This document shows positions 15,472-24,089 of a stretch of DNA of 33,673 nt, in pieces. The stretch lies in NCBI GenBank assembly GCA_036493475.1, contig DASXPS010000002.1:1-33673 (forward strand), read 5' to 3'. This stretch comes from Sporichthyaceae bacterium (lineage in GTDB: Bacteria; Actinomycetota; Actinomycetes; Sporichthyales; Sporichthyaceae). Position numbers and translations under genes: made by a program. Position 1 is the stretch's first letter. Every line of letters begins with the position of its first letter. The notes beneath the pieces are model-generated. The model had not been told where the DNA came from. It searched no databases and worked only from the letters and a program-made list of their open reading frames with translations.

Positions 15472-17647
15472 TGTCGGCCTCCTCGACCGTCACCGCGATG
15501 CCGCTCGCGAGGCTGCGCGAGGTGGCCAGCGTGGCTCGCGTCGTCGAGATCAACGAGCCCAACGGGATCGGCATGGGCCCGCCGGTGCACACCGACCGCA
15601 GGAATGCCGAAACCTGGGCGCGCTGCCCTTTGTCCTGCCCGCGCGGCAACCGGCCGGAACTCCACCGCTGCGGTCCGTGCACGGCTGCTCGACGGAAGTC
15701 GGTCAGGCGCAGCAGCTTGGAGTCGGCGAGCAGCTCCAGGTTCTCCTTGCCCGCGCTCGGCGCGCCGGAGGTCGCGTAAGTGATCGTGGCCACCGACCCG
15801 TCGTCCCAGCGCACGGTGATCTGCAGATCGGCTGCCTGCGCAGTGGCGGTGGCGAACACCGACCGGGGCCGTGCCCCGAGCAGCCAGGCGAGGGTGTCCA
15901 GGAAGTGGCCGCCCTCCCCCTCGAAGCGGGTGCCCTCGGCCTCGGCGTCGGCGTACCAACTGTCGGCGGGCAACCGGCCGGCGTTCACCAGGTATCGCGC
16001 GGTGGCCGGGCCCGAACGCGACCCGAAGGCCTCCCGTGCCTCGACCAACAGCGGCGCGAAGCGACGGTTGAACCCGACATGCAGCCGGTCGTTGCCGGAG
16101 TCCCGCACCGCGTCCAGCACCTGCGAAATCTGATTCTCCGTCAGAGCCAGTGGTTTCTCCACGAACACTGCCTTGCCGGCCCGCAGCGCTTGCGCCACCA
16201 GATCGGCATGCGAGCGGTGCCGTGTCACCACGAACACCGCGGCCACGGTGTCGTCCTCCAGCACCGCGGCGGGGTCGGTGGCGGCCCGGGCGAAGCCGAA
16301 TTTCTCCACTGCGTTCCTCGCGGAGAGGGCGGAGTTGGTGACCACGGTCGCCAGGTCGATGTCGGCCCGTCCGCGCAGGTGCGGCAGCAGCATGGATCCC
16401 GCATAGTTACCGGCGCCGATGAACCCGATCCGCAGCGGTCGGGGGGCCGGGGGGCGCCGCGACGAGGTGCCCGGCAGGGGCGAGGGCGCGATTGTCGTTT
16501 CGGGGGCCTCGACGCGCGCCGGGTCGACTTCGGGGTAGCGGAAGAGCACCGCGACCGACCGCAGCCCGCCCTCCTGCAGCGATCGGTAGGTACCCACGGC
16601 GTCGTCGAACTCGGCGACGTGCGAGATCAGCGGTGCCACGTCGAGCCGTTGCCGGCCCAGCAGGTCGACGAAGCACTCCATGTTCCGCCGCTCGGTCCAT
16701 CTGACGTACTCCGCGGGGTAGTCGCGGCCCTCCATTTCGTAGCGCGGGTCATAACGACCCGGGCCGTAGGAGCGGGAGAAGCGGACGTCGAGTTCCTTTT
16801 CGTAGCAGGCGTTCCAGGGGAAGTTCATCGTGCACTTGCCGATGTCCACGATCCGGCCGCGGCTGCGCACCGCACGGACCGCCAGCGCCACCGGCGCGTC
16901 GTCCCGCGCGCCCGCGGTGATCAGGACGTGGTCGACCCCTCGGCCGCCGGTCGCCTCGGCGATCAGCGAGTCCAGCGCCGAACTCGGCGCGGCGGCCGCG
17001 ATGGCCCCGACCCGCTGCGCCAACGCGCATCGGGACGCGTCCAGGTCCGCCCCGAGAACGCGCAGACCCGCGGCTGCGCACAGTTGCACCGCGAGCTGAC
17101 CGATCAGGCCCAGACCGATGACCAGCACGCTTTCCCCGAGGGCCGGTTCCGCCTGCCGCAGGCCCTGCATGGCGATCGCGCCGACGGTGGCGAAGGCGGC
17201 ATGAGGGTCGGCGACGGTGTCCGGTACCCGCACGAACAGGTTGCGCGGCACCCAGTTGTACTCGGCGTGCAACGCCTGCTCGTTGCCCGCGGCGGCGACC
17301 CGATCCCCGACGGTGACATCGGCGACGCCGTCGCCCACCGCGGTGACCGTGCCGGCCAGCGAGTACCCCAGCGGCGTCCACGAGTCGAGTTTGTTCATCA
17401 CCTTCTGGTAGGTGGCGACCGGCCCGGTCGACGCCACGGTGGCCAGCACCTTGGCGACCTGGTCGGGGCGGGCCCGGGCCTTGCCGACCAGCGACATGGC
17501 GGCCTCGTCGACCTTCATCAGTTCGGTGCCGGTGGAGATGAGCGAGTACGAGGTGCGCACCAGCACTCCGCCGGGACGACAGGCGGGCACGGGTGTGTCG
17601 ATCAGTGCGAGTTCACCGGTGCGGTAGTTCTGCACGACCTGTTTCAC
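15461..17647 (-). CDS. fused oxidoreductase: MDR (alcohol-dehydrogenase-like) plus GFO/IDH/MocA domain
   Basis: This 728-aa protein joins two NAD(P)-dependent oxidoreductases. Residues 1 to about 370 are an MDR domain with VLVIGLGLIGQLAVQLC as the dinucleotide fold. The position normally holding the catalytic zinc cysteine reads SLISTGTE, so this is a zinc-independent branch. A Pro-rich linker (about 371-400) leads to a GFO/IDH/MocA domain: IGFIGAGNYAG near 404-414, VFVEKPLAL near 494-502, and GEGGHFLDTLAWLLG as the substrate-side block. Similar two-domain proteins occur in exopolysaccharide loci and probably alter a sugar or sugar nucleotide, but the reaction is not established. The GTG at 17647 directly abuts the asnB stop. 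Confidence 0.87.
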   Translation of the reverse strand: MKQVVQNYRTGELALIDTPVPACRPGGVLVRTSYSLISTGTELMKVDEAAMSLVGKARARPDQVAKVLATVASTGPVATYQKVMNKLDSWTPLGYSLAGTVTAVGDGVADVTVGDRVAAAGNEQALHAEYNWVPRNLFVRVPDTVADPHAAFATVGAIAMQGLRQAEPALGESVLVIGLGLIGQLAVQLCAAAGLRVLGADLDASRCALAQRVGAIAAAAPSSALDSLIAEATGGRGVDHVLITAGARDDAPVALAVRAVRSRGRIVDIGKCTMNFPWNACYEKELDVRFSRSYGPGRYDPRYEMEGRDYPAEYVRWTERRNMECFVDLLGRQRLDVAPLISHVAEFDDAVGTYRSLQEGGLRSVAVLFRYPEVDPARVEAPETTIAPSPLPGTSSRRPPAPRPLRIGFIGAGNYAGSMLLPHLRGRADIDLATVVTNSALSARNAVEKFGFARAATDPAAVLEDDTVAAVFVVTRHRSHADLVAQALRAGKAVFVEKPLALTENQISQVLDAVRDSGNDRLHVGFNRRFAPLLVEAREAFGSRSGPATARYLVNAGRLPADSWYADAEAEGTRFEGEGGHFLDTLAWLLGARPRSVFATATAQAADLQITVRWDDGSVATITYATSGAPSAGKENLELLADSKLLRLTDFRRAAVHGPQRWSSGRLPRGQDKGQRAQVSAFLRSVCTGGPMPIPLGSLISTTRATLATSRSLASGIAVTVEEADSGS

Positions 17648-19588
17648 TCAACCCACCTTCACCGGTTCGGACGTGGACGAGGTTGATCCGTTCGCGGGCG
17701 CGGCGCCGGCGCCCAGCGCACCGCGGTACCAGTACTCCAACGTGAGGATGTGCCAGAGCTGTTTGGCGCGGTCCTGAACGCCGGCGGCGTCCTGTGCCAT
17801 CAGCGCGGTGATCGCTTCGGTGCGTATCAGGCCGGCGGACACCAGGGCGCCGTCGTGGGCAACCTCGCGCATCAGCGGCGCCAGGTCGCGGCTCATCCAG
17901 GCACGCAGCGGCGCACTGAACAGGCCTTTGGGGCGATCGATGATCTCGGCGGGCAGGACCCCGGCGGCGGCCTGTTTGAGCACGATCTTGCCGCGCCGGC
18001 CGGCGATCTTGCGGTGGCCGGGGAAGGAGAACGCGGCCTTGACCACCTCGACGTCCACGAAGGGCACCCGGACCTCGGTGGAGGCGGCCATGCTGGCCCG
18101 GTCGGTGTAGGTCAGGTTCAGGCCCGGCAGGAACAGGCGCGCATCGGCCAGACACATCCGGTTCACGTGGTCGTCCAACCGTTGGTCGTCGTACACCGCG
18201 GCGTGCTCGTCGAGCACGTCGTGCACCAGTGGCGCCAGGTCGGGGTCCAGGGCCGCGCACAGCTCGGCGCCGTCATAGAGGGTGTAGCTGCGTCGGAATG
18301 CCGTCTGTTCGTCGCATTCGGCGAAGGACAGAAATCGCTTGGCGAATCGCACGGATCGGTAGCCACGGGTGCGTCCGGACACCGGCAGCCGCTCCACGAC
18401 GGACCCGATCGAGCGTCGCAGCGGGTGCGGCAGGTGTTGGTAGCGCAACGCGAGCAGGTTCGCGGCGTGCTTGCGGTATCCGCCGAACAACTCGTCGGCG
18501 CCCATGCCGGACAGCAACACCTTGATGCCGGCGTCGCGGGCTGCCGAGCAGATCAGGAACTTGTTGATGGCCGCCGGATCGCCGATCGGTTCATCGAGGG
18601 TGTGCACCATCCGCGGGAGTTCTTCGGTGATGTGCGGGGCGATCTCGATCTCGTGCAGGCGCACGCCGAACTGCCGGGCGACCCGGCGGGCGTACCGCAG
18701 GTCGTCGGGCATCGCCTCCCATTTGGCGTCCGCGTCACGGAACGCGATCGTCCAGGCCTGCAGGCCCGGCCGCTCACGGGCGGCAAGCGCGGTGAGGTAA
18801 CTGGAGTCCAGCCCACCGGACAGGAATGCGCCGACCTCAACGTCGGCCAGCAGGTGCCGGCGGGTGGAGTCGGCGATGACCTCGGCCAGGTCCGGTTGGG
18901 GACCCTCGGCGGCAGCCGCCGCGACCTCGGCCACCGACCAGTACCGCCCGTGCACCACGCGGCCGTCGGGTGCGATGCGCAGCCAGCAACCCGGTTGCAG
19001 CTTGTGCACCCCCACGAACGCGCACCGCGAATCCGGAACCCAGTAGTACAACAGCGAGGCAACCATCGCCCCGGCGTCGATGCGCAGCGAGGGACCCAGC
19101 GCCGCGACGATTGCCTTCAGTTCCGACGCGAACAGCACACCGGATCCTCGGGGCACCCAGAACAGCGGCTTGATACCGAGTTGGTCGCGGACCAGCGTCA
19201 CCTCCCCGGTGCGCTGATCGTGCACGGCGAACGCGAACATGCCGCGCAGCCGCGGCAAACAGTCCGTGCCCCAACGCCGCCAGGCCTCCAGCAACACCTC
19301 GGTATCGGACGAGCCGCGGAACCGAACGCCGGCGGAGATCAACTCCCGCCGCAGTTCCGGTGAGTTGTACAGCTCCCCGTTATAGGTCAGCGCGAGGCCG
19401 TCCCGGTCCATCGGCTGTGCGCCGGTCGGCGACAGATCGAGGATGGACAGCCGGCGATGGCGCAGTTCCACGCCATCACGGCTGTAGCTGCCCGCGCCGT
19501 CGGGACCACGATGACCCAGCACGGCAATGACTCGATCAGCAACTGAGGCACCGTCAGGCCAGCCGACGGTACCGGCGATCCCGCACAT
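17648..19588 (-). CDS. AsnB-type glutamine amidotransferase (asparagine synthase family)
   Basis: The 646-aa product has an N-terminal Ntn glutaminase domain with catalytic Cys2 (MCGIAG), RHRRLSILD and YNGELYN. Its C-terminal ATP-pyrophosphatase domain has the loop FLSGGLDSSY at about residues 252-260, and SGMGADELFGGY. In biochemistry the family makes asparagine. In polysaccharide loci, relatives such as WbpS of Pseudomonas aeruginosa O6 are thought to amidate uronic acid groups. Lying next to a nucleotide-sugar 6-dehydrogenase, this copy may convert a hexuronate to a hexuronamide (inference). The ATG at 19588 shares one base with the stop of the preceding glycosyltransferase. Confidence 0.88.
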   Translation of the reverse strand: MCGIAGTVGWPDGASVADRVIAVLGHRGPDGAGSYSRDGVELRHRRLSILDLSPTGAQPMDRDGLALTYNGELYNSPELRRELISAGVRFRGSSDTEVLLEAWRRWGTDCLPRLRGMFAFAVHDQRTGEVTLVRDQLGIKPLFWVPRGSGVLFASELKAIVAALGPSLRIDAGAMVASLLYYWVPDSRCAFVGVHKLQPGCWLRIAPDGRVVHGRYWSVAEVAAAAAEGPQPDLAEVIADSTRRHLLADVEVGAFLSGGLDSSYLTALAARERPGLQAWTIAFRDADAKWEAMPDDLRYARRVARQFGVRLHEIEIAPHITEELPRMVHTLDEPIGDPAAINKFLICSAARDAGIKVLLSGMGADELFGGYRKHAANLLALRYQHLPHPLRRSIGSVVERLPVSGRTRGYRSVRFAKRFLSFAECDEQTAFRRSYTLYDGAELCAALDPDLAPLVHDVLDEHAAVYDDQRLDDHVNRMCLADARLFLPGLNLTYTDRASMAASTEVRVPFVDVEVVKAAFSFPGHRKIAGRRGKIVLKQAAAGVLPAEIIDRPKGLFSAPLRAWMSRDLAPLMREVAHDGALVSAGLIRTEAITALMAQDAAGVQDRAKQLWHILTLEYWYRGALGAGAAPANGSTSSTSEPVKVG

Positions 19589-20817
19589 CAGGCGGGCATC
19601 TGGTCACGCGGCGCCCCGGGGGCGCCGACCAGCTCCCGGTACAGCTCGACGTACGCCGGCGCCTGGCACCGCCAGGCCAGGACCTCCTCGATCCGAACCC
19701 GGCCCGCCTGTCCCATCTCCTTGCGCCGGGGCTCGTCGTCCAGCAGGGCGAGGACCGCCTCACCGAAGTCCTCCGTACTGTTCGGCCGGGCGTATACGGC
19801 GGCGTCCTGCGCGGACACCTTGGTCTCCACCAGGTCGAAGGCCACCACGGGGAGTTCGTGCGCCATGTACTCCATCGTCTTGTTCATGGTCGACACGTCG
19901 TTGAGTGGATTGCGCGGATCGGGCGACAGCCCGACGTCCGCGGCGGACAGGATCCGCCGGACCTCCGCGTCGGGGACCCGCCCGGTGAAGGTCACCGCCG
20001 ATTCCAGCTGCAGCGTTCTGGTCAGCGCGCGCAGGCTCGGGGCGGCGTCCCCGTCCCCGATGAGGATGAGCGCCACATCGTGTCGGCCCCGGGTGTGCAC
20101 GATGTGATGCATGGCCTGCAGGGCGAGGTCCACCCCGTCCTGAGGGCCCATCACTCCGAGGTAGGCCAACAGATATTGATGTCCCGCCCGGACGGAAGGG
20201 TCGACCGTTCCGCGATGCATCCGGGTGGGGTCCGGCCCGGTCCGCACCACCGCCACGTGGTCTCCTCGTTTGCCGCCACGCTCGAGTGCTTTGCGGCGAT
20301 AGGACTCGTTGGTCGAGACCACGCGGTCGGCCGCCAGGTAGGTCAGCCGTTCGGTGGCCAACAGCGCCCGCCGGATCGCGTCGGAGCCGTCGGGGAAGCG
20401 CGATTGATACAGCTCCGGGCAGAGGTCGTGCTGGTCGAAAACGATTTTGACCCGCCGCAGCAACTTGAACGGGACCGCCGCCACCCACAGCACGTCGGGT
20501 GGGTTGCACAATTGCACCGCGCGGAACGGCTCGCGCCGCCACACCCGCAGCAGGCCGAGGAAGGTGGCCAGGATCGACCAGGCGTACTCGGCCACGAACA
20601 GCATCTGACGGGTGATCGGCGGGAACGGCCGGTACTTGTACAGATGCACGCCCTCGATCTCCTGGTGGGCCGGGTCCCCCGGTGCCTTCGGGCACACCAC
20701 CGAGACCTCGAACCCTGCCTCGCGCAGCGCCCGGCATTCCAGCCAGACCCGACGGTCGAAGGGGACCGGAAGGTTCTGCACGACGATGCACACGTGCGCG
20801 CCGCCGCGCCGCTTCAC
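19588..20817 (-). CDS. glycosyltransferase, GT4 family (WbuB-like)
   Basis: This cytoplasmic GT-B transferase is predicted to add the next sugar to the polyprenyl-linked primer made by the sugar-phosphate transferase. The 409-aa product begins with CIVVQNLPVPFDRRVWLE. It has FDQHDLCPELY and STNESYRRKA in the acceptor half, then YLGVMGPQDGVDLAL, LILIGDGDAAPSLR and the MNKTMEYMAHELPVVAFD loop with the family Glu. I took GTG at 20817, in a GTGA overlap with the upstream stop; the frame stays open further but that part lies within the dehydrogenase gene. It belongs to the WbuB-like group that often accompanies initiating transferases. Confidence 0.87.
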   Translation of the reverse strand: MKRRGGAHVCIVVQNLPVPFDRRVWLECRALREAGFEVSVVCPKAPGDPAHQEIEGVHLYKYRPFPPITRQMLFVAEYAWSILATFLGLLRVWRREPFRAVQLCNPPDVLWVAAVPFKLLRRVKIVFDQHDLCPELYQSRFPDGSDAIRRALLATERLTYLAADRVVSTNESYRRKALERGGKRGDHVAVVRTGPDPTRMHRGTVDPSVRAGHQYLLAYLGVMGPQDGVDLALQAMHHIVHTRGRHDVALILIGDGDAAPSLRALTRTLQLESAVTFTGRVPDAEVRRILSAADVGLSPDPRNPLNDVSTMNKTMEYMAHELPVVAFDLVETKVSAQDAAVYARPNSTEDFGEAVLALLDDEPRRKEMGQAGRVRIEEVLAWRCQAPAYVELYRELVGAPGAPRDQMPA

Positions 20818-22145
20818 CACCCGATGCCCTCGTAGCCGGGGAGCGCCTCGATCCGCGGGCCCAGGCGTCCGTTGAGGTCGAACACACATCCCGCGCCGGC
20901 GGCGGCGACCGCCCCCAACCCGGCCGGGTCGGCGTTGGACACGATGATCACCGAACACCCGTCCACCGCCTCGGCCGGTGAGTCGTAGAGCACCCGGTGC
21001 AGATGCGGCAGTCGCGCTTCCACCTGGCGCAGGTTCGCGCCGGTCAACCGCCGCGGGTTGACCACCGGGTCGTGGATGCGCAGCTCGAGGCCCTTGCCGA
21101 TGAGCAGCTCGGCCAGCGCGACGTTCGGGCTCTCCCGCAGGTCGTCGGTCGCCGCCTTGAACGACAGCCCCAGCAACGCGACCCGTCGGTTGTGCCCGAG
21201 TTCCTCGACCCGCCGGACCACCCGCTCGGCGAGATCGCGCACCAGGTGATCGTTGGAGGCCAACACGGCATCCAGCACGGGCAGGTCGGTGGATGTGCTG
21301 CGGGCCAGGTACATCAGGCTTCGCACATCCTTCGGCAGGCAGGAGCCACCGAAAGCGAAGCCGGGCCGCAGATAGGCCGGCGACACGTTCAGCACGGTGT
21401 CCTTGACGAAGAGCTCCATCACCTGACGGGCGTCCACACCGAGGCGGCGATAGAGGCTCGCCAGTTCGTTGGCGAAGGCGACTTTGAGTGCGTGGAAGGC
21501 GTTGCAGCTGTACTTGAGCCCCTCGGCGACGCCGAGCGGAACGTGGTAGGTGTCGCAGGGCAGGAAATGGAACAGCTCCCGCACCGCGGCGGCGGCGGCT
21601 TCCTCACCGCCAACGACCAGGAACGGTGGGTCGAAGAAGTCGGCGACGCCGGAACCCTCGCGCAGGAACTCCGGGCAAGAGGCCACGTGCAGGTCGGCGC
21701 CCAGCGTGCGTCCGGAGCGCTGCGTGAGCAGCGGCGCCACCACGTCGGAGATGGTGCCCGGCGGCACTGTCGAGCGGATCACCACGGTGTGCGGCCGCGA
21801 CCGTCCGCGCAGCGCCTCCCCGACCTCGCCGACGGCCCGACTCAGCTGCGCGAGATCGGTGCTGCCGTCGATCGCCGACGGCGTACCGACGCACACTACG
21901 GTGATGTCCGCATCTGCCACCGCATCGGCCGCGACGGTGGATGCGCGCAGCCGGTCGGATTCCACGGCCAGGGCCACGATTGCGTCCAACCGGGGCTCGA
22001 TCACCGGTGGTCGACCGTCGGCCAACGCGTTCACCTTGCCCGCGTCGACGTCGACGCCGATGACCCGATGACCCTTCACCGCGAGGCACGCGGCGGTCAC
22101 CGTTCCGACATAGCCCAGCCCGAGCACCGCGATGTTCATGGCCAT
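20814..22145 (-). CDS. nucleotide-sugar 6-dehydrogenase, closest in motifs to GDP-mannose dehydrogenase AlgD
   Basis: It oxidises C6 of a nucleotide hexose twice with NAD+ to give the hexuronate. The 443-aa product has the Rossmann motif LGLGYVGTV at 8-16, CVGTPS, HTVVIRSTVPPGT, the AEGLKYSCNAFHALKVAFANE helix, and the catalytic cysteine Cys269 in FAFGGSCLPKDV. That block, DDLRESPNVALAELLIGKG, and the ending EGIGW match Pseudomonas AlgD (FAFGGSCLPKDV, Cys268, EGICW) better than UDP-glucose dehydrogenases (GFGGSCFPKD). GDP-mannose is therefore the favoured substrate, with UDP-glucose possible. The ATG at 22145 (TGATG with the upstream stop) follows GGAGGGG at seven bases. Confidence 0.88.
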   Translation of the reverse strand: MAMNIAVLGLGYVGTVTAACLAVKGHRVIGVDVDAGKVNALADGRPPVIEPRLDAIVALAVESDRLRASTVAADAVADADITVVCVGTPSAIDGSTDLAQLSRAVGEVGEALRGRSRPHTVVIRSTVPPGTISDVVAPLLTQRSGRTLGADLHVASCPEFLREGSGVADFFDPPFLVVGGEEAAAAAVRELFHFLPCDTYHVPLGVAEGLKYSCNAFHALKVAFANELASLYRRLGVDARQVMELFVKDTVLNVSPAYLRPGFAFGGSCLPKDVRSLMYLARSTSTDLPVLDAVLASNDHLVRDLAERVVRRVEELGHNRRVALLGLSFKAATDDLRESPNVALAELLIGKGLELRIHDPVVNPRRLTGANLRQVEARLPHLHRVLYDSPAEAVDGCSVIIVSNADPAGLGAVAAAGAGCVFDLNGRLGPRIEALPGYEGIGW

Positions 22146-23743
22146 CAGTACGCCCCTCCGCCTCGTACCACCGTGGCCACGGTTCGGCACATGATCAGCA
22201 GATCCATGATTGGTGACCAGTTCTCCACGTAGCGGACGTCGAGCCGGACCGTGTCCTCCCAGGACAGGTCGCTGCGGCCGCTGACCTGCCACAGGCCGGT
22301 CATGCCCGGCTTGACGTGCAGCCGACGGCCGGCACTGCGGTCGTAGGTCTGTACCTCACGCAGCAGCGGTGGACGTGGCCCGACCAACGACATCGACCCA
22401 CCCAACACGTTGAACAGTTGCGGCAGCTCGTCCAACGAATGTCGGCGCAACCAGCGGCCGACCGGCGTCACCCGCGGGTCGTCGACAATCTTGAACAGCG
22501 GGCCGGCTCCTTGATTGCGTGCCAGCAACGCGTCCTGACAACGGTCGGCACCCACCACCATCGTGCGGAACTTCAACATCGGGAACGTGGTGCCGGCCCG
22601 CCCCACCCGCTCCTGGCGGTAGAACACGGGGCCACCACTGCGTCGTACCGCGATCGCGATGCCCAGCAACAGCGGCGAGAGCAGCACAAGCAGCAGCGTC
22701 GCTCCGATCAGATCGGTGGCCTGCTTGATCAACCGTCGCACGCCGGTGAGGGTGGGTTCGGTCAGCCGCAACAGGGGGAAGCCGTCAACGGAGTCGATGC
22801 GCAACCTCGAGCCCATCAGCGCCATCAGCCCGGGGTCGACGACCACCTCGGCGTTGCTGCCCTCCAGGTCCCAGGCGAGTTCCTGCAGCCGCGCATTGGT
22901 CCAACTCGGGTCGGGCGCGATCGCGACCACGTGGTAGCCGAACTCCCACACTGCATCGACCATGCCGTCGTGATCGCAGATCACCGGCACTTCCCCCACC
23001 TGCATCGGCAGGTCGCCCTGCTCCCCGCGGGGCACACACACTCCGGTCACCAGCCAACCGTCCTGCGGGGCGCGGCGGGTGCGCTGCACCAGCTCCTCCA
23101 CCGCGGCGGGTGTGCCGACAGCGATCACGTTGCGCATGCACAGCCCACGGCTGCGGTATCGGCGCAACTGGCGGCGCAGCAGCGCCCGACCGGCCACCGC
23201 CAGCACCAGCGCGACCGGCGTGACCCCGAACGCGTACGGACGCAGGGAAGGCTCCTTCAGTGCCAATCCGGCCACGCCGACCAGCAACGCCAGCCACAGG
23301 AAGCCACGGAACACCCGGGTGTACTCGTCCGGTCCGCGACCGAGTTCCGCGGCGTCCCAGGCGCGCACCGTGCGCAGGGTCAGCACCGCCGCGGCGAACT
23401 CCAGGGCCACGAACTGGGCGTGCGCCTGCGTCGACGGGGCCCGCGCGCCCCATACCTGGTGCATCAGTTCGGACAGGCCGATCGCGAGCAGATCGCTCGC
23501 GATCACCGCTTTGCGGTACCGCTGCTCCCACGCGGGTCTGGCCACCGAGACCCGCACCGAAACCTGGGTCCGCAGGTGCTCCACGGACGGCTGACGCAGC
23601 CGTGGTGGACGGGCTTCGTGCGGACGGGCTTCGTACCGCGGCGATGCCGTGCTGCGGTAGGTGATCGAGGTCCCGAGCCCGGCGATCTGAGCCACCACGC
23701 CGCCCTTTCCGTCGTTCTGCTGCGCGCTCACCAACGCATGCAC
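22145..23743 (-). CDS. polyprenyl-phosphate sugar-1-phosphate transferase (initiating transferase, WbaP/CpsE type)
   Basis: This membrane enzyme starts repeat-unit synthesis by moving a sugar-1-phosphate onto undecaprenyl phosphate. The 532-aa protein has a hydrophilic N-terminus of about 75 residues, four or five hydrophobic spans to about residue 195, and a cytoplasmic CoA-binding-like domain (NVIAVGTPAAVEELVQ). It ends in the catalytic domain with a reentrant helix (LLLVLLSPLLLGIAIAV), FYRQERVGRAG, LKFRTMVVGAD, SLDELPQLFNVL and SLVGPRPPL. The longest form starts at GTG 23743, but GTG at 23698 or 23695 has GGAAAGG close upstream and may be the real start. First gene of operon A, it faces a long regulatory gap. 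Confidence 0.92.
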   Translation of the reverse strand: MHALVSAQQNDGKGGVVAQIAGLGTSITYRSTASPRYEARPHEARPPRLRQPSVEHLRTQVSVRVSVARPAWEQRYRKAVIASDLLAIGLSELMHQVWGARAPSTQAHAQFVALEFAAAVLTLRTVRAWDAAELGRGPDEYTRVFRGFLWLALLVGVAGLALKEPSLRPYAFGVTPVALVLAVAGRALLRRQLRRYRSRGLCMRNVIAVGTPAAVEELVQRTRRAPQDGWLVTGVCVPRGEQGDLPMQVGEVPVICDHDGMVDAVWEFGYHVVAIAPDPSWTNARLQELAWDLEGSNAEVVVDPGLMALMGSRLRIDSVDGFPLLRLTEPTLTGVRRLIKQATDLIGATLLLVLLSPLLLGIAIAVRRSGGPVFYRQERVGRAGTTFPMLKFRTMVVGADRCQDALLARNQGAGPLFKIVDDPRVTPVGRWLRRHSLDELPQLFNVLGGSMSLVGPRPPLLREVQTYDRSAGRRLHVKPGMTGLWQVSGRSDLSWEDTVRLDVRYVENWSPIMDLLIMCRTVATVVRGGGAY

Positions 23744-23820
23744 CTAAAGCTGTACGTTTCCTTGAAAGGTGCTTGCGGTAACGCTGAAAACAACTTGGGA
23801 TCTTGCTGGCAATAGCGCGT

Positions 23821-23834
23821 GATCAACCTTGATC
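23821..23834. promoter_or_regulatory. inverted repeat, possible operator
   Basis: GATCAA and TTGATC flank two bases, about 80 bases upstream of the longest operon A reading frame. It could be a site for a dimeric regulator, but a repeat this short may also occur by chance. Confidence 0.3.
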
Positions 23835-23888
23835 CCAGCGGGGTGCTGCCCAAGATCCAGCGCCGCAAACAGTGGGTAAACGCTCTTT

Positions 23889-23900
23889 TTTGCCGGCAAA
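23889..23900. promoter_or_regulatory. 12-bp perfect palindrome TTTGCCGGCAAA, possible operator
   Basis: This two-fold symmetric site lies near the middle of the divergent gap, about 146 bases from the operon A start and 190 bases from the plus-strand methyltransferase start. A T-run precedes it. Symmetry, position and the AT/GC contrast fit a dimeric regulator site, but no second copy was found in the window. Confidence 0.4.
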
Positions 23901-24089
23901 CGAGCGGTCCGGCTTGCGCGCGAATTCGGGGCGGCGCGGCGGCTGTTAATTCTTTGTGTCCGCCGCCCTAACGACACTGGAAGTAACGTGAAGTCAGCGG
24001 CCGAGTACGCAACGCAGTTAAGTTTCGGCCGGGTAGTCGGGGCAAGCATGCGCTTGACTTGGGAAGCCCTGTGACCCGAGGCTTCGAGG

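Larger units (their letters stand above)
23744..24089. promoter_or_regulatory. 346-bp divergent regulatory gap between operon A and the methyltransferase/beta-helix pair
   Basis: No gene is credible here. The stretch is visibly less GC-rich than its surroundings, with runs such as CTTTTTTGCCGG and GTTAATTCTTTG. It contains a perfect 12-bp palindrome (23889-23900) and a 6-bp inverted repeat GATCAA-CC-TTGATC (23821-23834). It must contain the promoters of operon A (leftward) and of the plus-strand pair (rightward), but I found no pair of boxes with good spacing. An alternative or ECF sigma factor may be used. Confidence 0.6.

Noticed and set aside
15353-17686. Plus-strand open frame of 777 codons, longer than the gene opposite
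   Set aside because: The minus frame contains two clear oxidoreductase domains and coupled neighbours. The long plus frame is a GC-bias artefact with low-complexity Arg/Gly/His/Val sequence.
17750-19363. Plus-strand open frame of 537 codons
   Set aside because: It is antisense to the AsnB-type gene; no motif, no ribosome site and typical shadow composition.
24055-24080. TTGACT at 24055 as a -35 box for the plus-strand methyltransferase
   Set aside because: No -10-like hexamer lies 16-19 bases downstream, and the site would be too close to the start codon.
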